DNA from: an uncultured Prevotella sp.
GTDB taxonomy: Bacteria; Bacteroidota; Bacteroidia; Bacteroidales; Bacteroidaceae
Assembly: GCA_947095945.1 (NCBI GenBank)
Contig: CAMUQM010000134.1
Location: forward strand, 1-5,717
Length of the DNA stretch: 5,717 nt
Direction: 5' to 3'
In this document: positions 4,917 to 5,717 of the stretch, piece after piece
Layout of the letters: each line of letters starts with the position of its first letter
How positions within the stretch are numbered: position 1 is the stretch's first letter
The notes under the pieces: generated by a model
Databases searched by the model: none
What the model was told of the DNA's origin: nothing
What the model saw: only the letters and a program-made list of their open reading frames with translations
Made by a program: the position numbers and the translations under genes

Positions 4917-5717
4917 CTATACACCGTGTGCATTAACGGTCTTGTCGATACGACCAAGCATACCCTGCAAAGCAGCACCCGGTCCGCACTCTACGAACTC
5001 ATTAGCACCATCGGCAATCATGTTCTGTGCGCTCTTTGTCCAACGTACGCTTGATGTAAGCTGAGCGATAAGATTCTTCTGAATCTCTGCTGGATCAGTA
5101 TGTGGCAATGCATCTACGTTCTGATAAACAGGGCACTTTGGTGCATTGAATATAGTTGCCTCAATAGCTGCCTGCAACTCATCCTTAGCTGGCTGCATCA
5201 ATGGAGAGTGGAAAGCACCACCTACCTTCAATGGCAATGCACGCTTAGCACCAGCCTCCTTCATCAACTCGCAAGCCTCATTGATACCCTCTGTTGAACC
5301 AGAGATAACCAACTGACCGGGGCAGTTGAAGTTAGCTGCAACGCAAACCTTACCCTCTTTTGAAACAGATGCACAGATTTCCTCAACCTTCTCATCAGCC
5401 AAACCAATAATAGCTGCCATAGTACCCGGATTCTGCTCACAAGCCTTCTGCATAGCATTAGCACGCGCTGCAACAAGTTTCAAACCATCTTCAAAGCTCA
5501 GCGCACCAGCTGCAACAAGTGCAGAGAACTCACCCAAAGAGTGACCTGCAACCATATCTGGCTTGAACTCATCGCCTAAGCAAAGAGCAGAAATAACGCT
5601 GTGGAGGAATACTGCTGGTTGAGTAACCTTAGTTTCCCTCAACTGCTCGTCTGTACCAGCAAACATAATCTCGGTTATCTTGAAGCCAAGAATCTCGTCA
5701 GCCTTATCGAAAAGTTC
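4917..5717 (-). CDS. fabD: Malonyl-CoA:ACP transacylase, 5' end cut by the window
   Basis: Transfers malonyl groups from coenzyme A to acyl carrier protein, supplying the elongation unit for type II fatty acid synthesis in the cytoplasm. The visible 266 residues start with ELFDKADEILGF at the window edge, so about 30 N-terminal residues (including the oxyanion-hole glutamine) lie outside. The active-site serine is in GHSLGEFSAL (S60 of the fragment), the arginine that binds the malonyl carboxylate is in AARANAM (R85, 25 residues after the serine as in E. coli), and the catalytic histidine is in GAFHSPLM (H170). The C-terminal VECGPGAALQGML is also typical. The ferredoxin-like small subdomain falls between about 95 and 165. 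No frameshift or missing key residue is seen. The in-frame ATG at 5666 is internal, not the start. The TAG stop is followed by a large hairpin, suggesting fabD ends its transcription unit here. Confidence 0.97.
   Translation of the reverse strand, partial: ELFDKADEILGFKITEIMFAGTDEQLRETKVTQPAVFLHSVISALCLGDEFKPDMVAGHSLGEFSALVAAGALSFEDGLKLVAARANAMQKACEQNPGTMAAIIGLADEKVEEICASVSKEGKVCVAANFNCPGQLVISGSTEGINEACELMKEAGAKRALPLKVGGAFHSPLMQPAKDELQAAIEATIFNAPKCPVYQNVDALPHTDPAEIQKNLIAQLTSSVRWTKSAQNMIADGANEFVECGPGAALQGMLGRIDKTVNAHGV

Overview
The window looks like a piece of a Bacteroidales chromosome, most likely Prevotella or a close relative. Four things point there: a Bacteroidetes-type HU/IHF protein, a tiny Lys/Arg-rich protein of the kind found beside it in this phylum, start codons preceded by A-rich leaders without a clear Shine-Dalgarno sequence, and a long RNase G whose N-terminus reads like the Bacteroidetes form. 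The genus is inferred from memory of family sequences, not from a search.

Left part, + strand (1-2196): an HU-family DNA-binding protein, a 29-codon basic ORF resembling the AURKAIP1/COX24 (mS38/bS22-like) small-ribosomal-protein motif, a non-coding stretch of about 185 bp with several possible hairpins, then ribonuclease G (rng). Nucleoid, ribosome and RNA-processing functions sit in one co-directional block. The spacer before rng has RNA-like structure: two mutually exclusive hairpins ending in a T run, then a perfect 10-bp inverted repeat about 20 bp before the rng start.

Middle (2197-2660): a 464-bp convergent intergenic region. A strong terminator for rng lies at its left edge and a hairpin terminator at its right edge for the gene arriving from the other strand. 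Between them is a degenerate 22-bp-period tandem repeat followed by an 8-bp inverted repeat; this looks like one copy of a dispersed intergenic element.

Right part, - strand (2661-5717): the 3' part of fabD (malonyl-CoA:ACP transacylase, cut by the window edge), a large imperfect hairpin that probably terminates fabD, and a 721-codon gene. That gene joins a complete cytoplasmic GH13 alpha-amylase-type enzyme (about 560 residues) in frame to a complete AlaX-like tRNA-editing domain (about 155 residues, with the HxxxH and CxxxH zinc motifs). The fusion is the most unusual thing here. The junction has almost no linker, a TAA one base out of frame, and a GTG placed where a stand-alone editing protein would begin, so it may be a recent gene merger or still make a separate editing protein.

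No rRNA, tRNA, CRISPR array, transposase or phage gene was seen.
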